Origin: Paenibacillus silvestris
GTDB taxonomy: Bacteria; Bacillota; Bacilli; Paenibacillales; NBRC-103111
Direction of reading: 5' to 3'
Assembly: GCF_009882985.1 (NCBI RefSeq)
Contig: NZ_WTUZ01000010.1
Span: 62,352 to 126,351 of the forward strand
DNA: 64,000 nt
Shown here piece after piece: positions 39,944 to 48,444 of this stretch. Position numbers and translations under genes: made by a program. The notes below the pieces were generated by a model. The model was not told the origin of the DNA. It saw only the letters and a list, made by a program, of their open reading frames with translations, and did not search any database. Position 1 is the first letter of the stretch. Each line of letters starts with the position of its first letter.

Positions 39944-40964
39944 GACGTTTGACCTCCCGTTCAGCTGGATAATGACGACTCTTCCAGCGGGCAACGATGG
40001 ATTGGCGGAAGGCCTCGGATTGAATTAAACAGACAGCAAGCACGACAAAGGCTTTAACAACTAGTGTGATTTCAGGAGGAACACCGATCATATAGATGGT
40101 TGTCGTCAACGTTTGGATGATGAGTGCTCCGATCAATGTGCCCGTCAGATAGAATCTTCCACCATTAAGTGAAGTGCCGCCAATGACGACTGCAAGAATC
40201 GCGTCCAGCTCGTACCACAAACCTGCGTTGTTACCGTCAGCGCTGGACACGTTCGAGCTCAAGATCAAGCCGGCAATCCCCGCACATACACCGCAGAAAA
40301 TATAGACTGCGAGCATGACCGTACGTGAGCGAATGCCCGCTAAGCGGCTTGCAGTTGGCTTGCAGCCGACGGATTCTATAAACAGTCCGAGCGCTGTTTT
40401 GCGGGTTAGTATTGCTGCTGCGGCAAACACGATAGCGACCAGAAAGATAGAAAACGGCAAAGTGGCTAACGATCCTGCGCCAATATATTTGTATGATGAA
40501 CTCGTTACCGTGATGATTTGCCCTCCTGTAATGAGCTGAGCAATCCCTCTTCCGGCTACCATCAGAATCAGAGTCGCGATGATCGGTTGAATACCCGCGT
40601 TCGCAACCAAGAAGCCGTTCCAGAGTCCTAGCACCAGCGATAACACGAGTGAAATCACAATCGACAGCACGAGTACGCTTACAGCGTTCTGATCACTGCT
40701 TTTGCTAATCGTTAAACAAGACAGTGCTCCGGAAATAGCCACCACGGAGCCAACGGAAAGATCGATACCTTTGGTTGCAATAACTAAGGTCATGCCAATA
40801 GCCACTAGAATGAGCGGCGATCCGAAATTCAAAATATCAATTAAGCTTCCATATAAGTGGCCATCCTTCATTTGAATGGAGAAGAAGCTTGGTGAATAGA
40901 TGAAATTGAACAACAGCAGCACGGCTAGCATGCACACTGGCCAAAATAAATGATGCTTAACCAT
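39933..40964 (-). CDS. ytfT: Furanose ABC transporter permease 1, YtfT-like
   Basis: A 343-residue ribose-type permease: KGIDLSVGSVVAISGALSCL, ANAGIQPIIATLILMVAGRG, and GGTSLNGGRFYLTGTLIGAL near the ATPase contact. It follows ytfR by six bases and overlaps yjfF. In Escherichia coli, YtfQRT-YjfF imports galactofuranose and arabinofuranose; the matching gene set and the GH127 enzyme nearby point to L-arabinofuranose here. Confidence 0.9.
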   Translation of the reverse strand: MVKHHLFWPVCMLAVLLLFNFIYSPSFFSIQMKDGHLYGSLIDILNFGSPLILVAIGMTLVIATKGIDLSVGSVVAISGALSCLTISKSSDQNAVSVLVLSIVISLVLSLVLGLWNGFLVANAGIQPIIATLILMVAGRGIAQLITGGQIITVTSSSYKYIGAGSLATLPFSIFLVAIVFAAAAILTRKTALGLFIESVGCKPTASRLAGIRSRTVMLAVYIFCGVCAGIAGLILSSNVSSADGNNAGLWYELDAILAVVIGGTSLNGGRFYLTGTLIGALIIQTLTTTIYMIGVPPEITLVVKAFVVLAVCLIQSEAFRQSIVARWKSRHYPAEREVKRHVV

Positions 40965-40970
40965 GTTTCC

Positions 40971-42479
40971 TCATCCCCCCGCTATTGCTTTCATGACATT
41001 ACGCTGACTAATTTCCTCGCCAGACATTTCCTTCACTTTCTTACGATCCCGCAATACGGCAATGCGCTGGCTGACCCGCAGCACTTCTTCCAGCTCAGAA
41101 GAAATGAAGAGTACCGACATCCCCTTCTGAGAAAGCGATAGAACAAGCTTCTGAATCTCCGCTTTTGCACCGATATCAATTCCTCTTGTTGGCTCATCTA
41201 AGATCAAAAGCTTAGGATTCATAAGCAGCCATCTGGCTAGCAGTACTTTCTGCTGATTGCCTCCGCTCAAATTTTTGATGAGATGCTCCGGATTAGGAGG
41301 GTTGATATTCAATGCGCGGATATATTCGTCCGCAATTTCGTTCTGACGCTTGCGGGGAATCGTATTGAACCAGCCACGTGTTGCTTGCAGCGCGAGGATC
41401 ATATTCTCCCGAATGGTCAGATCGTCAATGATGCCTTCCGTTTTCCGGTTCTCGGAGCAGAAGGCGATACCTTGGTCTATCGCTTGTCTCGGTGAATGAA
41501 TCGTTTCATTCGAATCCGTAAACTTCAGCTTTCCTGAATCTGCTCGATCTGCTGCAAAGAGCAATCTCGCAAACTCAGTTCTTCCAGATCCTAGAAGCCC
41601 CGCCAAGCCAACAATCTCCCCTTTATGAATGGTCAAATCAGTGGCTTCTATGGAGCCCTTTTTCCCTAGCGAATAGGCCTCTATTAATACCTCCGCGTTC
41701 AACCCTTTATCGTTCGAGCTCTTCGGAAGATCCTCCAGCAAATGCAGTTCTTTGCCAATCATCTTCGAAACTAAATCTATGCGGGAGAGCTTCTCAGCCA
41801 TATACTCTCCAACAAATTCTCCATTACGAAGAATGGTTATTCGATCTGAGATTTCATACACCTGATCAAGGAAATGCGTCACAAAGAGAATGGCTAATCC
41901 TTCTTTCTTCAGTCTCGTCATGACGGTAAATAGCTGCATGACTTCTCCACGGTCCAGACTGGAAGTAGGCTCATCCAGGATAAGTACCTTCGCGGAAATG
42001 CTGACTGCTCTCGCAATCGCGATTAATTGCTGCACGGCTACCGAATAGTTATGCAGAGGCAATGTCACATCAATCTCCAAATTCATTCTCTTCTTCAGCA
42101 GTTCAGCAGCATCTAGGTTCATTTTCTTCCATAAAATACGACCGAAGCGGCGTGGCTCGCGGCCTATAAACATATTTTCCGCTACAGAAAGATTTGGACA
42201 CAAATTAACTTCCTGATACACCGTGCTGATTCCCGCTTGTTGCGCATCCAAAGGGCTATTGATCTTTATTGATTCCTGATCCATTTCTACATATCCTTGG
42301 TCAATGGCATACACACCGGTAAGAACCTTGATCAAAGTAGACTTCCCTGCGCCATTCTCCCCCATCAGCGCGTGAACCTCTCCGGGAAACAACTGGAAGT
42401 TAACACCTGACAGCGCTTTGACACCGGGAAATTGTTTGTGAATATCGGTCATTTGCAAGATCGGCTGATTTTCACTCAT
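40971..42479 (-). CDS. ytfR: Furanose ABC transporter ATPase, YtfR-like
   Basis: A duplicated sugar ABC ATPase of 502 residues. The first half has GENGAGKST and ILDEPTSSLD; the second has the usual degenerate Walker A (GLLGSGRTEFAR) with LSGGNQQKVLLARWLL and ILDEPTRGID. GAGGAG lies before the ATG at 42477-42479. A terminator-like hairpin lies between this gene and the upstream ytfQ gene, so it is expressed by read-through, at lower level than the binding protein. Confidence 0.93.
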   Translation of the reverse strand: MSENQPILQMTDIHKQFPGVKALSGVNFQLFPGEVHALMGENGAGKSTLIKVLTGVYAIDQGYVEMDQESIKINSPLDAQQAGISTVYQEVNLCPNLSVAENMFIGREPRRFGRILWKKMNLDAAELLKKRMNLEIDVTLPLHNYSVAVQQLIAIARAVSISAKVLILDEPTSSLDRGEVMQLFTVMTRLKKEGLAILFVTHFLDQVYEISDRITILRNGEFVGEYMAEKLSRIDLVSKMIGKELHLLEDLPKSSNDKGLNAEVLIEAYSLGKKGSIEATDLTIHKGEIVGLAGLLGSGRTEFARLLFAADRADSGKLKFTDSNETIHSPRQAIDQGIAFCSENRKTEGIIDDLTIRENMILALQATRGWFNTIPRKRQNEIADEYIRALNINPPNPEHLIKNLSGGNQQKVLLARWLLMNPKLLILDEPTRGIDIGAKAEIQKLVLSLSQKGMSVLFISSELEEVLRVSQRIAVLRDRKKVKEMSGEEISQRNVMKAIAGG

Positions 42480-42505
42480 CGAATGACTCCTCTCCAAATA
42501 GAGAA

Positions 42506-42540
42506 AAGCCACTCCACCTGCTACTTGTATGGAGTGGCTT
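42506..42540. terminator. Hairpin between ytfQ and ytfR
   Basis: AAGCCACTCCA (42506-42516) pairs perfectly with TGGAGTGGCTT (42530-42540). On the minus strand CTTTTCTC follows, a modest U tract, and the ytfR ribosome binding site begins right after. It probably allows partial read-through and more binding protein than transporter. Confidence 0.65.
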
Positions 42541-42565
42541 TCTTCTTTTCTCTTTAGTTATTTGT

Positions 42566-42609
42566 ACTGGTTATTCTAACTGGTTACTCGAACTGGTTAT
42601 TAGTACTGG
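42566..42609. repeat. 13-bp tandem repeat at the end of ytfQ
   Basis: ACTGGTTATTCTA (42566), ACTGGTTACTCGA (42579) and ACTGGTTATTAGT (42592) plus a partial ACTGG (42605) form 3.4 copies of a 13-bp unit. It spans the ytfQ stop codon (42600-42602). Confidence 0.75.
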
Positions 42610-43634
42610 CGATCAGCAAGCACTTTCTTCGCGTCTTCCGAAGTAAACACGCCTTCTTTCGTTACGATCCGTTTCTCAATTTGTTTGCCAGCAATAACGT
42701 CATTAACTGCTTGCATCAGCTGTGGCCCAAGTAATGGATTACACTCAACGATAAAGTTGATCTTACCTTCGCTCGCTGCTGTCATGCCGTCTTTTACCGC
42801 ATCGACGGAAATAATGGTAATGTCTTGACCTGGCTTGAGGCCAGCAGCTTCAATGGCTTGAATGGCTCCAAGCGCCATATCATCATTGTGGGCATATAGC
42901 ACATCGATATCTTTATGAGCTTTCAGGAACGCCTGCATAACTTCTTTCCCTTTCGCTCGTGTGAAGTCTCCGGTTTGAGAAGCAATCACTTTCAAGTGAG
43001 CATTGCCTTTGATCTCTTCAGCGAAACCTGCTTTGCGATCGTTGGCTGGGGCGGAACCTGTTGTTCCTTGAAGCTCAACAATGTTCACATCTTCCTTCGC
43101 ATCTTTGTACTTATCGGCAACCCATTTGCCAGCTTTCTTGCCTTCTTCCACGAAATCAGAACCAATAAATGTTACGTACAAAGAGGTGTCTTTGGAATCA
43201 ACTGCACGGTCTGTCAGAATGACCGGGATTTTCGCATCTTTCGCTTCTTTCAGAACCGTATCCCAGCCGGATTCAACGACTGGCGAGAACGCAATGACGT
43301 CTACTTTTTGTTGAATGTAGGTACGAATGGCTTTGATTTGATTCTCTTGTTTCTGTTGAGCGTCGGAGAATTTCAAATCAAAACCTGCCTCCTTGGCTGA
43401 GTCTTGCACTGATTTCGTATTCGCTGTTCGCCATCCGCTTTCCGCTCCAACTTGAGCAAAGCCAAGCGAGATTTTCTTTGCAGCAGCAGGTGCTGCTGGA
43501 GCCGTAGTAGCTCCTGCGTTAGTTGTCGGAGCTGCCGTGCTCGATCCTGTTGGTGTACTACCCCCGCAGGCTGCTGTGAGCAGCATTAGACAGGAGGCCA
43601 CAACGAGAACCCCCATTTTTTTCGTAATAATCAT
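42600..43634 (-). CDS. ytfQ: Furanose-binding lipoprotein, YtfQ-like
   Basis: A substrate-binding lipoprotein of 344 residues. The signal ends in the lipobox LTAAC (about residue 22), followed by a Ser/Thr/Ala/Pro-rich linker. The mature part follows YtfQ closely (LGFAQVGAESGWRTANTKSV, DAQQKQENQIKAIRTYI, FSPVVESGWDTVLKEAKDA, GDFTRAKGKEVMQAF, YAHNDDMALGAIQAIEAAGL). YtfQ of Escherichia coli binds galactofuranose and arabinofuranose. GGGGAGG precedes the ATG at 43632-43634. It is the first gene of the transporter operon, with a cre-like site on its promoter. Confidence 0.92.
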   Translation of the reverse strand: MIITKKMGVLVVASCLMLLTAACGGSTPTGSSTAAPTTNAGATTAPAAPAAAKKISLGFAQVGAESGWRTANTKSVQDSAKEAGFDLKFSDAQQKQENQIKAIRTYIQQKVDVIAFSPVVESGWDTVLKEAKDAKIPVILTDRAVDSKDTSLYVTFIGSDFVEEGKKAGKWVADKYKDAKEDVNIVELQGTTGSAPANDRKAGFAEEIKGNAHLKVIASQTGDFTRAKGKEVMQAFLKAHKDIDVLYAHNDDMALGAIQAIEAAGLKPGQDITIISVDAVKDGMTAASEGKINFIVECNPLLGPQLMQAVNDVIAGKQIEKRIVTKEGVFTSEDAKKVLADRQY

Positions 43635-43677
43635 GTTATTTCCTCCCCATCGTTCACCTCTTGTTCGGTGTGACCTC

Positions 43678-43694
43678 ATTATAAAACGCTTTCA
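43678..43694 (-). promoter_or_regulatory. TATAAT box overlapping a cre site, ytfQ promoter
   Basis: On the minus strand TGAAAGCGTTTTAT (43681-43694) overlaps TATAAT (43678-43683), about 45 bp upstream of ytfQ. It agrees with the CcpA consensus except at the last two positions and repeats almost exactly before the second YtfQ-like gene. Confidence 0.55.
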
Positions 43695-43898
43695 CCTACC
43701 TTTTATACGGAGTTTCACGCTCAATTCTTGTAAATTTTTTAGTGATTTGCCCTGACTTTTTCATGAAAAGTTTGTTTTTATAAGAGAAAATTGTTATTTG
43801 TGGTTGTATGTATACGTTGCCATATCCGCACGGAAGACAATTTGATATAGTAAGATGGAGACTACTACCTCCGCATTAGAAAGGTTACTTAAACATTT

Positions 43899-45707
43899 AT
43901 GAGATTAATCCAATGGATTTCATCGAGCTTACAAACGAAGTTGCTCACAATGTTTATCATTCTAACGTGCATTCCTCTTATCTCGGTTGGACTCATCTCC
44001 TACCAGAAATCATTTAAAACCGTTTTTAATAACAGTAAAGCAGCCGCCATGTTATCCGCAGATCAGCTTGCCAGAGATCTGGATACACAATTTATAGACA
44101 CGAGAAAGCTGCTTGAAATTAGTAAAAACACACAAGTGCTTCGGTTCTTATTTTCCCAAGAGGATACCTACGAGGATACCAAACAAATCCTAAGAACCAT
44201 GGATTCCTACAGACAAACGTACCAATATGATAGCGTTCTCAATATAACCATGGTGAACTTGTACGGTCGTGGCATTAGCGAAAGAAAAGGGTTGTTTCAG
44301 CTTGAGAAGAATCCGCTGCGCAACTTGCACTTGACGTATTTGACGAAAAACCCAGACGAGGTGTTAATTGTCCCTCCTTCTGAAGCTTCTACGCTGGACA
44401 GAATCGACGGCTTTCAATACAGTAACTCGAATGTCATCTCCATCATGGCCGCCGTGAAGCAGCAGATTACGCATGAAGTAATTGGATTTATCGTCATCGA
44501 TGTTGATGATAAAGTTGTCACGCAATTTTGCGATAACGTTACGATCGGCCAGTCAGGGTTCTACTTTGTTGTTGATTCATCCGGTACCCCCATCTTTAAG
44601 CCATCAACACTGAAAGCAACTGTCAAGCTCCCGCCCCCCTCAGATTTATCACACATACTAAACGGAACTGACACGAATTACATAGATTCATCCGAAGGCA
44701 AGCCGAAATTCGTCTACGTTGCGCCTTCGCTGATGACAGGCTGGAGTATTGTAGGCTACGTTCCCCTTCAAGAAATTGTTGAAGAAGCGAATTCCATTCG
44801 ACAGCTCATCATCATTACCGTTGTTTTAAGTTTTGTCTTTGCCGTTTCCCTTCATTTTTTCATTTCAAACCGTTTGATACATCCTCTTCATCTTTTAAAA
44901 AGTAAAATGCAGCTCGCCGCTTCAGGTTACTTGGAAGCCAAAGTCGTTCCAAAGGGCAACGATGAAGTCGCGCTGCTCGGCAAAAGCTTTAACATCATGC
45001 TTAGTAAAATTCGTAAACTGCTCGAACAAAGCATTAAGGAGCAAGAGGAAATTAAAAAGGCGGAATTGCGGGCTCTGCAAGCACAAATTAACCCCCACTT
45101 TCTGTATAACACACTGGACTCCATCGTATGGATGGCGGAGGCGGGCAAGAATAGTCAAGTCATTCAGTTGGTTCAATCGCTATCCAAGCTGTTCCGAATT
45201 TCTTTAAGCAAGGGACGTGACTGGATTATTATTAATAAAGAAATCGAGCATGTGCATAGTTATTTAGTCATTCAACAAATGCGCTACCGCGATATTTTGG
45301 ATTATGAGATTGAGATTGACGCCCGATTGAACCCTTATCCGATCTTGAAAATGATCCTTCAGCCTATTGTCGAGAACGCTTTATATCATGGCTTAAAGAA
45401 CAAGCGCAGAAAAGGTATGATTCGAATCATCGGCCTGATTGAGAACGAGGAAGACATTGTACTACTTGTAGAAGATGACGGCATTGGAATGTCACCGGAG
45501 AAGCTTGAACAGATGCGCGAATATTTAACGAATGATCAACCTCCTGAGCAAACCGGCAATGAAGTGTCCGGAGGGTTCGGCCTGCATAATGTTCAACAAA
45601 GAATCAAACTGTATTATGGGAATAAATATGGTGTGAGTATCGACAGTATTCAAAATGAGGGGACGAAAGTTACGATTCGAATACCCATGACAGGAGGTAA
45701 TATGTAA
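43899..45707 (+). CDS. Two-component sensor histidine kinase, YesM type
   Basis: A membrane sensor of 602 residues: helix 1 (LLTMFIILTCIPLISVGLIS), a large extracellular dCache-like region (about 35-300), helix 2 (LIIITVVLSFVFAVSLHFFI), HAMP (about 325-375), and a His_kinase domain with phosphoryl His400 in QINPHFLYNTLDSI. The ATPase follows (QPIVENALYHG and DDGIGM). It probably senses a pentose furanose, directly or through the neighbouring binding lipoprotein. It overlaps the response regulator by one base. Confidence 0.93.
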   Translation: MRLIQWISSSLQTKLLTMFIILTCIPLISVGLISYQKSFKTVFNNSKAAAMLSADQLARDLDTQFIDTRKLLEISKNTQVLRFLFSQEDTYEDTKQILRTMDSYRQTYQYDSVLNITMVNLYGRGISERKGLFQLEKNPLRNLHLTYLTKNPDEVLIVPPSEASTLDRIDGFQYSNSNVISIMAAVKQQITHEVIGFIVIDVDDKVVTQFCDNVTIGQSGFYFVVDSSGTPIFKPSTLKATVKLPPPSDLSHILNGTDTNYIDSSEGKPKFVYVAPSLMTGWSIVGYVPLQEIVEEANSIRQLIIITVVLSFVFAVSLHFFISNRLIHPLHLLKSKMQLAASGYLEAKVVPKGNDEVALLGKSFNIMLSKIRKLLEQSIKEQEEIKKAELRALQAQINPHFLYNTLDSIVWMAEAGKNSQVIQLVQSLSKLFRISLSKGRDWIIINKEIEHVHSYLVIQQMRYRDILDYEIEIDARLNPYPILKMILQPIVENALYHGLKNKRRKGMIRIIGLIENEEDIVLLVEDDGIGMSPEKLEQMREYLTNDQPPEQTGNEVSGGFGLHNVQQRIKLYYGNKYGVSIDSIQNEGTKVTIRIPMTGGNM

Positions 45708-47356
45708 TGAAAAAAGTGTTACTGGTTGACGATGAGATTCTAATCCGTGAAACAATTCGTGATACAATCCAATGGGAAAAGGAAGGCTTTATTTACTGCG
45801 GAGATGCTTCAGACGGTGAAGTTGCCCTCCCAATGATAGAGCAGTATCAACCTGATATTCTCATTACAGATATTAAAATGCCCTTCATGGATGGCTTGGA
45901 ACTCAGTTCATTTGTTAGGAAAAATATGCCCGATATCAAAATTGTGATCCTAAGTGGGCATGGCGATTTCGAATATGCGCGAACCGCCCTGCGTCTTGGC
46001 ATAGAGGAATATTGCACAAAACCGATCAGCTCGGCAGATTTGCTCGTAACACTCCGTCAGGTTAGCGACAAGATAGATGCTGCACGTCAGGAGAAATTGG
46101 AGATCGAGCAATTAAAGCTGGAAGAAAGAAGGCAAGCCAGTTTAACCCAAAGTAAGCTGCTGAATGATTTGTGCAGCGGATTTATTACAACTTCCGAGGC
46201 TGTTCATTTAAGTTCCAAATTGAACTTGAATCTGCTCTCACGTTACTATGTTGTCGTAACCGCCGATTTCCGAAAACTAACTCTCTCGGATTCCTTTCAG
46301 GAGAACTTCTTAGACGACATGAAGCAAGCCGAACATAAACTGAATCTCAAGCTAGATGGCAGCAACCACTTGGTGTTCAAACGCAGTAAAACGGAATGGG
46401 TATGGATCTTGAAATTTGACTCACCAGAACAAACCAAACAGGCATTAGATACGGTTCAGCAAGCTCAAAATCAATCAATGGAGCATCTCTCCTACTCCAT
46501 ATCCATTGGGATCGGAAGTGTTCAAGATCGGATGCAGGGCATTCATGTTTCATTCCTTGAAGCCATGGAAGACATGCACTGGCGCCGTTTATCAAGGCAG
46601 AATCGCCATGCGATGCTGGAATCAAGAAACGGTTCCTTCGAGCAGTCCGTCTTCTTAGACCGGGCAAAATTTGTAGAATTTCTGAAGATTGGCTCTCCGG
46701 CTCATACAGAAACGTTCATTCATTCATTTGCCTCCATCCTTCAGCATACAGATTGGCACTCTTCACTTATTGGCTACTACATATTAAACGATTTGACGTT
46801 GGAAGTATTTCGATCAGCAAGGGATTCTTACCCTAATATCGCGAACTTCGATATCACACTTTATGAGCTGCAGAAGGACATAGAATCGATTCGGACATTG
46901 GATGAAGCGCGCTCCTACTTGATTAAGCTGGCCGAACAATATTGGCAGTGGCGGTCAGGAGCATCTGATAAACATGGAGATATGTTGCTTAAAGTAAAGA
47001 AATACATCCATGAGCATTATGATAAAGACTACTTTTCTCTTCAAGATGCTGCAGACCATGTCAATTTAAGCTCAGGTCATTTAAGTAAAGTGTTCAGCCA
47101 AGAAAATGGCCAAACGTTCATTGAATACTTAACCCAAACAAGAATCCGCAAGGCGATGGAACTGCTTCAGACAACTCAAGCCAAATCCTATGAGATTGCT
47201 TTCCTTGTTGGCTATAACGATGCTCATTATTTTTCAAATCTATTTAAGCGAGTAACCGGTATGACGACTAGGCAGTTCCGCAAAAATGGCCAATATAACA
47301 AAGACTTGCCTACACCTGAGAGAGAGGAGCATAAGGGCTTTGTCAGTTACTCTTAG
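45707..47356 (+). CDS. Response regulator with AraC-type DNA-binding domain, YesN type
   Basis: A 549-residue regulator. The receiver domain (about 1-120) has the phosphoacceptor Asp55 in ILITDIKMPFMDG. A long central region precedes a C-terminal AraC domain (about 445-540, YSLQDAADHVNLSSGHLSK, KSYEIAFLVGYNDAHYFSNL, FKRVTGMTTRQFRK). AGGAGG lies before the ATG. It should activate the divergent ytf operon and perhaps the GH127 operon. Confidence 0.93.
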   Translation: MKKVLLVDDEILIRETIRDTIQWEKEGFIYCGDASDGEVALPMIEQYQPDILITDIKMPFMDGLELSSFVRKNMPDIKIVILSGHGDFEYARTALRLGIEEYCTKPISSADLLVTLRQVSDKIDAARQEKLEIEQLKLEERRQASLTQSKLLNDLCSGFITTSEAVHLSSKLNLNLLSRYYVVVTADFRKLTLSDSFQENFLDDMKQAEHKLNLKLDGSNHLVFKRSKTEWVWILKFDSPEQTKQALDTVQQAQNQSMEHLSYSISIGIGSVQDRMQGIHVSFLEAMEDMHWRRLSRQNRHAMLESRNGSFEQSVFLDRAKFVEFLKIGSPAHTETFIHSFASILQHTDWHSSLIGYYILNDLTLEVFRSARDSYPNIANFDITLYELQKDIESIRTLDEARSYLIKLAEQYWQWRSGASDKHGDMLLKVKKYIHEHYDKDYFSLQDAADHVNLSSGHLSKVFSQENGQTFIEYLTQTRIRKAMELLQTTQAKSYEIAFLVGYNDAHYFSNLFKRVTGMTTRQFRKNGQYNKDLPTPEREEHKGFVSYS

Positions 47357-48317
47357 GAAATCCTTTCTAATCTTAGTGTTCTTCTCACTCTTTACAACCG
47401 TGGGCTGCCAGGATTCCAATCATACGACTGGTCCTTTGTTCTCTACGGTAACGCCATCTTCTTCACAAAAAAGTGAACATCCTCCCGCTTATACATTTGG
47501 GATTATTTATCCAATGGCACATTCTTTTTATGAAGTTATTACACAATTAGCTGAAAAAACAGCTGCCTCCAATTCCGTTCAGTTAATCGTCAAAGCACCG
47601 GAAGAGGTTAGTTTAGAACAGCAGATTCGCATGATGGAAACCATGATTAAACAAAAGGTAGACGGGATTGCGATTGCTCCAATTGATCCAGATGCTCTTG
47701 TCCCTGCTATCAACAAAGCTGTCGAAGCTGGGATACCCGTTGTGTGTTTCGAAACCGACTCACCATTAAGCCGGCGCCTATCCTACATCGGCCCTGATCA
47801 TTACAAAGGCGGCGCTTTAATGGGGGAAGTCGTTAGCAAGCTCATGAAAGGAAAAGGCATGGTGCTTGTTGAATCGGGAATGTCTAGCACTCCTATTCAG
47901 AAAAACCGGCTTTCCGGCATGCTCGACTACTTATCTCGGAATACGGCTATTCAAGTGCTTGAAGTAGGTTATAACGAGGGCTCCTCCGATAAAGCTCTGT
48001 CTGACTTGGAGCGTATGATCGATGACCACCCTCACTTCGACACACTTATCACCCTTGATATTTTGTCCAGTTCCGCCTCGATCCTCTTATGGAAGGCCAA
48101 AGGATTGAAACGAAATGCCTTGTCTTTCGGGATGATGCCCAATGTGAAAGAAGCCCTTATCAACGGCCAGATAACCTCTGTTATCTCTCAGAACGAGCAA
48201 GTATGGGGAGATGATATTATTGCACAACTGCTTCGCGCAGCACGTGGAGAAACGATTCCGGTATACATGGATACCGGAAATAAAGAGATGACGAAGGATT
48301 CACTAGAAGTAAGATAA
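47340..48317 (+). CDS. Sugar-binding lipoprotein, possible ligand sensor of the two-component system
   Basis: A 325-residue Peripla_BP_4-type protein. The signal ends in the lipobox TTVGC (about residue 24), then IIYPMAHSFYEVITQLAEKT, MIKQKVDGIAIAPIDPDALV and YIGPDHYKGG. I place the start at the TTG at 47340 because AGGAG lies ten bases upstream and the frame overlaps the response regulator by 17 bases. As third gene of a sensor/regulator/binding protein set it probably presents the sugar to the kinase. Confidence 0.85.
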   Translation: MSVTLRKSFLILVFFSLFTTVGCQDSNHTTGPLFSTVTPSSSQKSEHPPAYTFGIIYPMAHSFYEVITQLAEKTAASNSVQLIVKAPEEVSLEQQIRMMETMIKQKVDGIAIAPIDPDALVPAINKAVEAGIPVVCFETDSPLSRRLSYIGPDHYKGGALMGEVVSKLMKGKGMVLVESGMSSTPIQKNRLSGMLDYLSRNTAIQVLEVGYNEGSSDKALSDLERMIDDHPHFDTLITLDILSSSASILLWKAKGLKRNALSFGMMPNVKEALINGQITSVISQNEQVWGDDIIAQLLRAARGETIPVYMDTGNKEMTKDSLEVR

Positions 48318-48361
48318 AAACATCCCTTCCCGCAGAAGACTGCAGGAAGGGATGTTTTTGC
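48314..48361 (+). terminator. Terminator of the sensor operon
   Basis: AAAAACATCCCTTCC (48316-48330) and GGAAGGGATGTTTTT (48345-48359) form a perfect 15-bp stem just after the stop. Confidence 0.93.
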
Positions 48362-48394
48362 TGTTAAGCATAAGCTGGTGAACATGTTGCAGCA

Positions 48395-48442
48395 AAGAAG
48401 GGCTGCCCCAGCCACATACAGCGCCGGGACAGCTTTTTTCAT
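48395..48442 (-). terminator. Terminator of the cohesin/dockerin gene
   Basis: On the minus strand GCTGTCCCGGC pairs with GCTGGGGCAGC through a few wobble pairs, then CTTCTTT follows. The stem lies directly after the stop codon. Confidence 0.65.
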
Positions 48443-48444
48443 GC

